Below are positions 51,847 to 59,578 of a DNA stretch of 64,000 nt, piece after piece. How positions within the stretch are numbered: the first letter of the stretch is position 1; each line of letters begins with the position of its first letter. The translations under genes were made by a program, and so were the position numbers. Origin of the DNA: SHZI01 sp031409515 (GTDB lineage: Bacteria; Pseudomonadota; Gammaproteobacteria; Steroidobacterales; GCA-2729495); the NCBI GenBank assembly GCA_031409515.1, contig JANNXJ010000016.1:62001-126000 (forward strand). The letters run 5' to 3'. The notes under the pieces were generated by a model that was not told the origin of the DNA, searched no databases, and was given only the letters and a program-made list of their open reading frames with translations.

Positions 51847-53234
51847 GCTGCACCGGAGTTCCATCGCGGCCCAGCCTGTTGGCACTTGTCCCCCGGGCCG
51901 GCGTCATCTGCGCCTCTGTCCTGGTCGTACTGCCGGCATCCCAGGCACTTGCCTACTGGCAGCTCACACCTCAGGTCGAAGCCGGCATTACCTACCAGAC
52001 AAACCCGCGCTACCTGACCAGCGAGCAGCAGGCCGTAAATCCCGATGGCGGGGACGACGTACTCGGCACCTATATTGACGTCCTGACGGAAGGTGTCTGG
52101 AAGACCCCGAGCACCACGGTGTCACTCGAACCGCGGCTCCGGCGCACCGACTACCTGAAGGCCAACGACGACCTCAATAACGATGACACCTTCGTCAATT
52201 TCCTGGCAGCTCACACCGGGAGCCGGGGCAGCGTTGGCCTGAGCGTCGGCTACCAGGATACCTTGATTGTTACCAGCGACTTCCAGAGTGAACTGCCGGA
52301 CAGCCCGGGCGCTCCGCCGCCCGTCAATGGTACGACCGGCAGGTACAGCAATGCCACGCAAAAAACCTGGAGCTACCAGCCGTCCCTGACCTTTCAGGTT
52401 TCAACCAGAAATGCCCTCAGCATTAGGGGTCAACTGTCGGATACCACATACAACGAGGATAATCTGCGAACCGCCGTCACACCCCTCTACGTCGATTACA
52501 GCAATTCGTCGGTCGAGCTGGCGATCCGCCACTTCCTGAATCCCAAGAGCTCTTTCGTGCTCGCCCTGAACGGCGGCAACTTTCAGACTGACAATCCGGG
52601 CTCCAGAATCCAGAACTCCACGGACTCCTTCGGCATCACGGCAGCCTACGACTACATATTTTCCGCAACGCTGACGGGCAGCGTCACTGCAGGCACAACC
52701 AGAAGCGCGGTGGACATATCCGGAATAACCACTGGGCTGGATTTCCTGACCGGGTTCCCCTGCTCCGCAGAACGCACCTGCTCCATCAGCAACGAGGCAC
52801 GCAACTTCGTTGGCTATGCCCAGCTGCGCAAGCGGTCAGAAGACACCGCTTTCAACTTCTCGCTGAGTCAGGCCATCGCGCCAAACTCGAACGGCACCCA
52901 GACAGTCCAGCAATCGGTGCGGCTGGACGTCGATCAGACGCTGACCCGGAAGCTGAGTGGCGGCATCGGCGCCCTCTATAGCAAAAACTCGTCCCTGACC
53001 AAAGATTCCTCTCCGCTCGGTGAGTTTGGCAACTTTCGCCAGGACTCCAGCTACCTGACCGTGGACTCCCGAATCTCCTGGAACCTGACGGAAACCCTGT
53101 CGGTTTTCGGCAGCTATTCCTACATATCCGGCGAGACCGACGCCAACAACAGCAACTTCAGCAGCAACAGCCAGCAAAGCAACAATCGTGTGTTCCTTGG
53201 CGTGAGGTACCGGGGGGTTGGCTTCCGGCGATAA
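51843..53234 (+). CDS. Outer membrane beta-barrel protein of the EPS locus
   Basis: A 463-residue protein with a signal peptide (hydrophobic to about residue 37, ending ALAYW) and then alternating beta-strand pattern: YWQLTPQVEAGITYQTNPRYL starts the first strand and the last ends VRYRGVGFRR. It resembles the TIGR03016-type PEP-CTERM-system-associated beta-barrels found in the same place in other species, judged from pattern and context. It probably forms the outer membrane exit for the polymer with the export protein. The GTG start overlaps the preceding stop. Confidence 0.75.
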   Translation: MSCTGVPSRPSLLALVPRAGVICASVLVVLPASQALAYWQLTPQVEAGITYQTNPRYLTSEQQAVNPDGGDDVLGTYIDVLTEGVWKTPSTTVSLEPRLRRTDYLKANDDLNNDDTFVNFLAAHTGSRGSVGLSVGYQDTLIVTSDFQSELPDSPGAPPPVNGTTGRYSNATQKTWSYQPSLTFQVSTRNALSIRGQLSDTTYNEDNLRTAVTPLYVDYSNSSVELAIRHFLNPKSSFVLALNGGNFQTDNPGSRIQNSTDSFGITAAYDYIFSATLTGSVTAGTTRSAVDISGITTGLDFLTGFPCSAERTCSISNEARNFVGYAQLRKRSEDTAFNFSLSQAIAPNSNGTQTVQQSVRLDVDQTLTRKLSGGIGALYSKNSSLTKDSSPLGEFGNFRQDSSYLTVDSRISWNLTETLSVFGSYSYISGETDANNSNFSSNSQQSNNRVFLGVRYRGVGFRR

Positions 53235-53247
53235 GTCAAAAGGTAAT

Positions 53248-54567
53248 ATGGCAACGACGCGCATCAGTATCTTTGGCCTCGGCTACGTGGGAGCAGTTTC
53301 GGCCGCCTGTCTGGTTCGGGAGGGCCATACGGTGATTGGCGTCGATCCCAATCAGGCCAAAGTCGACCTGATCAACAGCGGCCAATCCCCCATCGTTGAG
53401 GATGGACTCGATGCATTGATCCGTGAAGGCGTTTCGGCAGGCCGCCTGTCGGCTGTCAGCGATGCGGCGGCGGCGGTAGCGGATTCCGAGATCTCCTTTG
53501 TCTGTGTCGGGACACCCTCTGCCGCCAACGGGAGTCTCGACCTGCGCTATGTGCAGGCCGTATGCAACGAGATCGGTACAGTGCTGAAGGGCCTGAAGCG
53601 CCCGCACACCGTCGTTATTCGCAGCACGATTCTGCCGGGGACCATGCAGACCATCGTCCTGCCTGCTCTCCGTCAGGCGTCTGGCCTTGAACCCGGGAAG
53701 GATTTCGCCGTTCTAAACAATCCCGAGTTTCTCAGGGAAGGAACGGCCGTCAACGACTACTTCAACCCGCCGAAGACCGTTATCGGGGCCATGCTCCCGG
53801 GTAATGCCTTGCCGCTGGAAAGGATCTACGCCGACTTGCCCGGCCCCAAGATCACCACCAGCCTGGAGACGGCTGAACTCGTGAAGTACGTGGATAACGT
53901 CTGGCACGCTCTCAAAGTAGGCTTCGCGAATGAAATCGGCGCAATCTGCAAGCAGCTGGACATCGACAGTCACCCGGTCATGGACATTTTTTGCCAGGAC
54001 CGGAAGCTGAACATCTCTCCCACCTACCTGAAACCAGGCTTCGCCTTTGGCGGATCCTGCCTGCCGAAGGATGTCCGGGCACTGACCTACAAGTCGCGGC
54101 AGCTCGACCTGAAGCTCCCCATCATTGGCTCTATCCTGGATAGCAATGAACTGCACCTCCAGCGAGCCATGGAAATGGTGACCCGGCATGGCCGCCGCCC
54201 CCTCGGGATCCTGGGCCTCAGCTTCAAACCCGGTACCGACGACCTGCGGGAGAGTCCCATGGTTGAACTGGTCGAGCGACTGCTCGGCAAAGGCTATGAC
54301 CTGCGCATTTACGACCGTAACGTCAGCCTGGCAAGCTTGATGGGGGCCAACCGGGAATTCATCTTCCGGCATATCCCCCATATTGCAAAGCTGCTGGTCC
54401 CAACCCTGGACGAGGTAGCCCAGCATGCCGAAGTCCTTGTGGTGAGCCACAACTCGCCGGAATTTGAGGGCGCAATCCGGCAGACTCGCCCCGGACAGAT
54501 TGTGGTGGACTACGCCCGGGTATCCGGTGGCCGGTCAACTGCCGAATACGACGGCATTGCCTGGTAA
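53248..54567 (+). CDS. AlgD-like nucleotide-sugar dehydrogenase (GDP-mannose/UDP-glucose type)
   Basis: A 439-residue NAD-dependent four-electron dehydrogenase, turning a nucleotide hexose into the uronic acid. The start MATTRISIFGLGYVGAVSAAC (ATG 53248) contains the NAD site GLGYVG; FVCVGTPS, RSTILPGT and NNPEFLREGTA follow. The catalytic Cys lies in GFAFGGSCLPKDVRALTY. The whole sequence, including ICQDRKLN and LGLSFKPGTDDLRESPMVEL, tracks Pseudomonas AlgD more closely than Ugd, so GDP-mannose is the likely substrate. The stop codon ends one base before the tRNA-Val gene on the opposite strand. Confidence 0.88.
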   Translation: MATTRISIFGLGYVGAVSAACLVREGHTVIGVDPNQAKVDLINSGQSPIVEDGLDALIREGVSAGRLSAVSDAAAAVADSEISFVCVGTPSAANGSLDLRYVQAVCNEIGTVLKGLKRPHTVVIRSTILPGTMQTIVLPALRQASGLEPGKDFAVLNNPEFLREGTAVNDYFNPPKTVIGAMLPGNALPLERIYADLPGPKITTSLETAELVKYVDNVWHALKVGFANEIGAICKQLDIDSHPVMDIFCQDRKLNISPTYLKPGFAFGGSCLPKDVRALTYKSRQLDLKLPIIGSILDSNELHLQRAMEMVTRHGRRPLGILGLSFKPGTDDLRESPMVELVERLLGKGYDLRIYDRNVSLASLMGANREFIFRHIPHIAKLLVPTLDEVAQHAEVLVVSHNSPEFEGAIRQTRPGQIVVDYARVSGGRSTAEYDGIAW

Positions 54568-54568
54568 A

Positions 54569-54643
54569 TGGTGGGCGATGAGTGGATTGAACACTCGACC
54601 TCTGCTGTGTGAAAGCAGCGCTCTACCACTGAGCTAATCGCCC
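54569..54643 (-). tRNA. tRNA-Val (anticodon CAC)
   Basis: A 75-base minus-strand cloverleaf: acceptor GGGCGAT, D-arm TAGCTCAGTGGTAGAGC, anticodon stem CTGCT/AGCAG around TTCACAC (anticodon CAC), T-arm GTGTTCAATCCAC and an encoded CCA. It sits alone between the dehydrogenase and the AAA-FHA gene, both of which run the other way. Confidence 0.96.
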
Positions 54644-54753
54644 GAGGGCGGAATGATATACAGAGTCTGGCAGGTCTGGCAAAACTCATCCCTGCGGTGG
54701 GGATATACTCTTACCCGGAACACGGTGCCTTGGGAACTTAGCAACAAGTAACG

Positions 54754-56058
54754 ATGTACGAGAAATTCTTCAAGCTAAGCTGCCGCCCGTTCGACCTGGC
54801 GCCGGACCCTAAATTCATCTACATGACGGACCAGCACGCCCGTGCGGTCGCGAACGTGCGGTTTGCCCTAATGAATCACGATAGTTTTGTGATCATCTCT
54901 GGCGAGATTGGTATCGGCAAAACAACCATCCTCAACACCGTGATGGAGGAACTGGGTCCTGGCTACGTCACCGCCAAACTCGTCCATACCACGCTGACCC
55001 ACATCGAGCTCCTACAGGCCCTGATGTCCGAGTTTGGCATGCCAAACTACTCGAAAAAGAAGGTCTTACTACTAGACTCTCTGCGCAACTTTTTCCTTGA
55101 GCAAAACAGGAATGGGAATCACGTCGTCATCATCGTCGACGAGGCCCAGAACCTCAGTTCCTCGGCACTGGAGGAGCTACGCCTGCTGTCTTGCATCGAT
55201 ACGAGTGACCGCCGAATCGTCTCAATCATCCTGACGGGTCAGCCATCACTCGATGATCTTCTTGACGCGCCAGGCCTCACCCAACTCCGACAGCGGGCCC
55301 GGTTGCGACAGCGGCTTGATGCCATGGTGGAGTCAGAGACCCACGAGTACATCAGGCATCGACTGGCAATCGCCGGCGGCGACGCGAACGACATATTCGA
55401 GCCAGAAACTCTCAGCGAGATTCACCGCCTGACTTCTGGAATTCCGCGGTTGATCAATACTCTGTGCGATACCGCCCTGACCGCCTGCATGGTCGAGAAC
55501 CGGCTGCGAGTGAACCTCGAAGTCATTGACAACGTGGTTCACGAATTGCGCTGGCAATGGTTCGAGGAACAGGCACCCCGCGCGCAGTCCAGCCGCTCAG
55601 CCGGGGAACCTCCGGTCGACGGCACCGTCAGTGTGATGGCCTACCGCTCCGGCCAACTCGTCGACCAGGTTGAAGCACGCGGGTTTCCCTTTGTCATGGG
55701 ACGCGGAAACGCCAACGACCTCGTCATCATCGACAAAGAGGTTAGCCGACGCCATGCACTGATCGACTGTATTGGCGGCATCTATGTCGTCGAGGACCTG
55801 AACAGCAAGAACGGCATCCTCGTCAACCAGAAGCGACGAGCCCGGGCACTACTGCGCTCGGGCGACATTATCTCTCTGGGCGAGGTAGACGTCGTGTTCT
55901 ATGTGGAGCACAGGCGTTCGGGCAAGCCCCTCACTCGCGCCGCGGTGGAAGACAAGGTGCATGGGGAATTGGTTGACGATACCGGCAAACAGGTCGTTCA
56001 GACTATGGAAAGCGACGCTGCCGACAGGGACACACAGCGGCTCTCTGGCCTGCCCTGA
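54754..56058 (+). CDS. AAA ATPase of the exosortase-type EPS locus fused to an FHA domain
   Basis: A 434-residue protein. Residues 1-270 form a GspA/ExeA-like AAA ATPase: MYEKFFKLSCRPFDLAPDPKFIY is the family start, Walker A is GEIGIGKTT (50-58) and Walker B VVIIVDEAQNL (124-134), with GQPSLDDLL and SGIPRLINTLCD after it. This matches the exosortase-associated ATPase usually found in PEP-CTERM loci. Residues about 295-385 add an FHA domain with MGRGNANDLVI, SRRHALI (about 331-337) and NSKNGILVN. The FHA extension is not part of the basic ATPase and suggests phosphothreonine-controlled export. Confidence 0.85.
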   Translation: MYEKFFKLSCRPFDLAPDPKFIYMTDQHARAVANVRFALMNHDSFVIISGEIGIGKTTILNTVMEELGPGYVTAKLVHTTLTHIELLQALMSEFGMPNYSKKKVLLLDSLRNFFLEQNRNGNHVVIIVDEAQNLSSSALEELRLLSCIDTSDRRIVSIILTGQPSLDDLLDAPGLTQLRQRARLRQRLDAMVESETHEYIRHRLAIAGGDANDIFEPETLSEIHRLTSGIPRLINTLCDTALTACMVENRLRVNLEVIDNVVHELRWQWFEEQAPRAQSSRSAGEPPVDGTVSVMAYRSGQLVDQVEARGFPFVMGRGNANDLVIIDKEVSRRHALIDCIGGIYVVEDLNSKNGILVNQKRRARALLRSGDIISLGEVDVVFYVEHRRSGKPLTRAAVEDKVHGELVDDTGKQVVQTMESDAADRDTQRLSGLP

Positions 56059-56088
56059 CTGCACCTCTGGCATCCGGGCCGAGGACGG

Positions 56089-57612
56089 CTAGGAGCCGTC
56101 CTGATTACCCCGCCTGCCCGCGACCAGCCTTGGCTTGTCGGCATCCGGTTCTGTTGCGGCCGCGGGCCACTGGCGCGGGGACCCGGACATACTGGTTCCC
56201 CTCCCCCACACCACAACTTCGAGTGTCTGCAGCAGGATCAGAAGATCAGTGATTATATTCGTGTTCTTGATGTAGTACAGATCGTAAGTCAGCTTCTCGC
56301 GCGCATCATCCATCGACGCACCGTAGGGAAAGTTGAGCTGGGCCCAACCAGTCAGCCCTGGTCGGACACCGTGCCGGTAGAGGTACAACGGCTCCTGCCG
56401 GGCCAGAACATCGACAAACTCTGGCCTCTCCGGTCGCGGCCCTACCACACTCATGTCGCCCCGGATCACGTTGAACAACTGGGGCAACTCATCTACGCGG
56501 AAGCGTCTGATCAGGCGGCCGATTCCCGTAACCCGGTCGTCTCTCGCTGAGGAGAAGCGGGGCCCCGTGCCGACTTCGGCATCGACCCGCATGCTCCTGA
56601 ACTTGAGGAGATGGAACACTTTGCCATGGAGTCCAACACGACGCTGCCGGTAGAGCACCGGCGCTGCAGGGCCGTCCGTGACTCGGATAGCGATAAGGGT
56701 CACCGCGAGTATCGGCGACATCAGGATCAGCAAAACTGTGCTGAAAACCAGGTCGAACAAACGCTTCATCCAGCGGTACAGGATATCTGTCTGACTGCTC
56801 TTCTCGTACAACAGCCAGCTCGGCTTCAGGATATCGAGATCCAGCCGTTCGGTTTCCCTCTCGAGGAAGTCCATAACGTCGGTGACAGGCACACCCAACT
56901 GCTTCTGATTGAGGAGAAAATCCAGGGGTAGCATGCCCCGACGGTCATCGAGTGCCACTACGACCTCATCCAGTCGCCGGATTGCGCGCGCTTCTTCGGG
57001 CGTCAGCAGTGGCTCGATATCCAGCTTGGTGGCCACAAGCCGTTCTTCAGCGGATCCCACGATAAAGCCCACGACGTCGAAACTGCGGCGGTCGGCGCGC
57101 CGGCGCAGCCTGTAGATCCTGGAAGCTGCCTCTCCACCTCCGACCACCAGCACCCGCCGCTTGATGGGATTGAAGTCAAGAATGCGCAGCATGCCCAGCC
57201 GCACACCGAAGACCAGAGCTGCCGCGATAAACAGGGCCAGCGCGAGCGCGCCGCGGCCAAAGCTGACGTCGGGCACGAGATAAAACAGGACAATGCTGAT
57301 TCCGCCACCGATAACCACACCCAGAATGGCGCGGACTGCCCCTTCGGACCGCGTGGGCCGCTGGCGTGGCCGGTACAGCCCCATGCTCAGCAGTCCGACA
57401 ACAAGACTGCCGCTGAACACCATGGCTCGCAGCGGCAGGACCCCCACCGACTCAGCCACAAGAGACCAGTCGAAGGAAAAGCGCAGCCCGACCGCCAGAA
57501 AAAACGCGGCTATTCCGACGCCAATATCCACCAGCAACAGTGCAAGGACCGTCGTGGGAAGACGACGCAGGGCTGCGCTACCCCATTTCATGCAGAATTG
57601 CCCTCGTTGCAC
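56089..57612 (-). CDS. Undecaprenyl-phosphate sugar phosphotransferase (WcaJ/WbaP type)
   Basis: A 507-residue membrane enzyme. Five N-terminal helices (about 15-150) and a Rossmann-like middle domain (VLVVGGGEAASRIYRL, about 152-167) precede the C-terminal catalytic bacterial sugar transferase domain (about 290-480), with KRLFDLVFSTVLLILMSP, KFRSMRVDAE and SVVGPRPERPEF motifs. It places a hexose-1-phosphate on undecaprenyl phosphate to start EPS. A GTG at 57612 with GGGGAG six bases ahead is taken as start; an ATG seven codons on (57591) also fits. A 12-base palindrome lies just upstream. Confidence 0.9.
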   Translation of the reverse strand: MQRGQFCMKWGSAALRRLPTTVLALLLVDIGVGIAAFFLAVGLRFSFDWSLVAESVGVLPLRAMVFSGSLVVGLLSMGLYRPRQRPTRSEGAVRAILGVVIGGGISIVLFYLVPDVSFGRGALALALFIAAALVFGVRLGMLRILDFNPIKRRVLVVGGGEAASRIYRLRRRADRRSFDVVGFIVGSAEERLVATKLDIEPLLTPEEARAIRRLDEVVVALDDRRGMLPLDFLLNQKQLGVPVTDVMDFLERETERLDLDILKPSWLLYEKSSQTDILYRWMKRLFDLVFSTVLLILMSPILAVTLIAIRVTDGPAAPVLYRQRRVGLHGKVFHLLKFRSMRVDAEVGTGPRFSSARDDRVTGIGRLIRRFRVDELPQLFNVIRGDMSVVGPRPERPEFVDVLARQEPLYLYRHGVRPGLTGWAQLNFPYGASMDDAREKLTYDLYYIKNTNIITDLLILLQTLEVVVWGRGTSMSGSPRQWPAAATEPDADKPRLVAGRRGNQDGS

Positions 57613-58042
57613 GGCAACTCCCCTGCACGGTACCGTGACGGGCAGGGTGGTGGTTAAAGTGCTTCATTTACCGCTCATCTTAGTGGTCTGCGCACGCCCA
57701 TACCAGTAGCGTTCCCCGGATTGCGTAACCCAAGGGACGAATGGTGCTCATTACCAATAGATGCAAGATTGGCTGAGGTGGAACGGTCCTCCGGTCTGCC
57801 TGATACCGTGAACTGGTCAGTACAGGCCAGCAGGGCCGCAGACGGAGTGATACCGGGTACCTTTCCAAGGTCGCAAGATGTGAGCTATGTTCAGGAGATG
57901 AAAGTTGGCCTCTCGTCCGGTGGGCTGGGTACAGGTGAGGCCAGGCTGGCCTCAGACCGGCAGTCAGGCTTCCCGTGCTCGCCGCCAGCACCGGCCGGCG
58001 GCGCCCCGATCTGGTTCCTGCTGCTGAGCTGACTCGCTGATC
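57613..58042 (+). other. Non-coding 430-base divergent region
   Basis: The longest gap in the window, between the sugar transferase (minus) and the flippase (plus). It holds the palindrome CACGGTACCGTG (57626-57637), a GAGGCCA/TGGCCTC hairpin (57937-57953) and a 103-codon frame (57721-58032) whose codon choice (TTA, ATA, AGA and four AGG codons) is unlike the neighbours. I see no clear promoter, terminator or gene in it. Confidence 0.6.
57626..57637 (+). promoter_or_regulatory. 12-base palindrome upstream of the sugar transferase
   Basis: CACGGTACCGTG is a perfect palindrome whose nearest end is 13 bases ahead of the GTG at 57612, next to the ribosome site GGGGAG. It may be a dimeric regulator site. 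Confidence 0.4.
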
Positions 58043-59545
58043 ATGGCCAGCACCGCGGATTCTCCGCAACGGGACAACCAGTCCCTCGACCAGTCGGCCC
58101 TCTCGGGCGTCGCCTGGGCGAGTGCTGCCAAATTGTCCACTCAGGTCCTCGCCTGGGCCAGCACAATCATCGTGGCACGCATTCTGAATCCTTCAGACTT
58201 CGGGCTGATGACCATGGCGACGGTGTTCCTGGGCGTGGTCATGATGCTGAGCGAATTCGGGGTGGGCAGCGCCGTAGTAACGCTGCGGGAGCTGGCGCCC
58301 GAGAAGCTCTATCAGCTCAACTCCGTGAGTCTTCTGCTTGGCCTTGGCGGCACTCTGGTCACGGTCCTCATGGCCTACCCTCTGGGACTCTTCTTTCGGG
58401 CCCCTGAACTGCCGCCTGTCCTGATGGTCGTGGGCCTCACTTTTCTCATTTCCTCATTCCAGATCGTGCCTGCGGCAATGCTGCGGCGCGAACTCCGTTT
58501 TCGCACCCTCGCCCTGATCGACATTGGCCGGGGGCTGCTTATGCCCACAGTGACTCTCATTGGCGCCCTGCTCGGTCTTCGCTACTGGGCACTGGCCCTT
58601 GGCACCGTGGTTGGCGCTGCGGCCACGATGGTCTTCACGTTGTACTGCCGCCGGATCGCGTTTGCCCGACCTCGCCTCAGTGGCCTCCGGGAGGTGCTGC
58701 ACTTCAGCAGGGATGTCCTGGTCAGTCGCCTGGCGTACATCATCTACCAGGACGGTGATTTTGCCGTGGCAGGCCGCAGGCTCGGCCAGGCCGCCGTGGG
58801 CGATTACTCCCTGGCCTGGACGCTCGCCACCAGCCCAATCGAGAAGCTCACGATGGTGCTGTCGGACGTCACGCCAGGACTGTTCAGCGCGGTACAGAGC
58901 GATCGGCCCGCTCTCAGACGGTATTTCCTGAATCTCTCGGAGATTCTCTGCATCGCGACCTTTCCCGCGGCGGTCGGGCTGGCGCTCGTGAGCATTGACC
59001 TGGTGGCTGTGGTTCTGGGCCCGAAGTGGGTCGGCGCCGGGCCTCCGCTGGCACTTCTGGCCCTTTACGCCGGTGCCCGCTCGGTGACTGGCCTGTACGG
59101 CCACCTGTTCATTGCGACCCGTGAAACGCGCTTCATGATGTGGATATCCATCACTGGTGCGGTTTGCCTGCTCACGGGATTTATCGTGGGCAGCAACTGG
59201 GGAACAGCAGGCATCGCGGCCGCTTGGCTGTTGATTCACCCATCGATTTCAGTGTGTGCGTTTACGCGCGTCCGACGGGTCCTGGATCTGCCTGGCATTC
59301 AGTACCTAAAGGCACTGCGCCTGGGCCTCGACGGGTCCGCGGCCATGGCTCTCGCGGTCCTGGCTTTCCAGACTTTTCTGGCTTCAACCTGGTCACCTGG
59401 CCTGCGCCTGATTGCCTCCATGCTGGTGGGTGCCGCGGTCTTCGGCCTCACCAGCTGGCTGTTGCATCGGGCCCGGCTGCGGGAGATTCTCGACTGGCTT
59501 ACGCGGGTGCGACGCGGTGGTACCCCCGCAGCCGAGCCGGCCTGA
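58043..59545 (+). CDS. Wzx-like oligosaccharide flippase
   Basis: A 500-residue, about twelve-helix membrane protein of the MOP/polysaccharide transport superfamily. It opens with QSALSGVAWASAAKLSTQVLAWASTIIVARILNPSDFGLMTMA in short pieces typical of Wzx/RfbX flippases, followed by LSEFGVGSAVVT and further helices, ending in a short Arg-rich tail. It should move lipid-linked repeat units across the inner membrane for polymerisation. No Wzy polymerase is visible in the window. Start ATG at 58043. Confidence 0.88.
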   Translation: MASTADSPQRDNQSLDQSALSGVAWASAAKLSTQVLAWASTIIVARILNPSDFGLMTMATVFLGVVMMLSEFGVGSAVVTLRELAPEKLYQLNSVSLLLGLGGTLVTVLMAYPLGLFFRAPELPPVLMVVGLTFLISSFQIVPAAMLRRELRFRTLALIDIGRGLLMPTVTLIGALLGLRYWALALGTVVGAAATMVFTLYCRRIAFARPRLSGLREVLHFSRDVLVSRLAYIIYQDGDFAVAGRRLGQAAVGDYSLAWTLATSPIEKLTMVLSDVTPGLFSAVQSDRPALRRYFLNLSEILCIATFPAAVGLALVSIDLVAVVLGPKWVGAGPPLALLALYAGARSVTGLYGHLFIATRETRFMMWISITGAVCLLTGFIVGSNWGTAGIAAAWLLIHPSISVCAFTRVRRVLDLPGIQYLKALRLGLDGSAAMALAVLAFQTFLASTWSPGLRLIASMLVGAAVFGLTSWLLHRARLREILDWLTRVRRGGTPAAEPA

Positions 59546-59578
59546 AGAGTACTCAACTCGGCCATGGACGCCTGCCAG

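Noticed and set aside
57947..57962. TGGCCTCAGACCGGCA as a sigma54 site for the flippase gene
   Set aside because: The GG-N10-GC spacing holds, but most other consensus positions fail, so it is likely chance.
57721..58032. A 103-codon frame ending in GGAPIWFLLLS, possibly a sorting-signal protein
   Set aside because: TTG start without a clear ribosome site, codon use unlike the neighbours, no VPEP motif and no basic tail. It does not fit a PEP-CTERM or GlyGly-CTERM signal.
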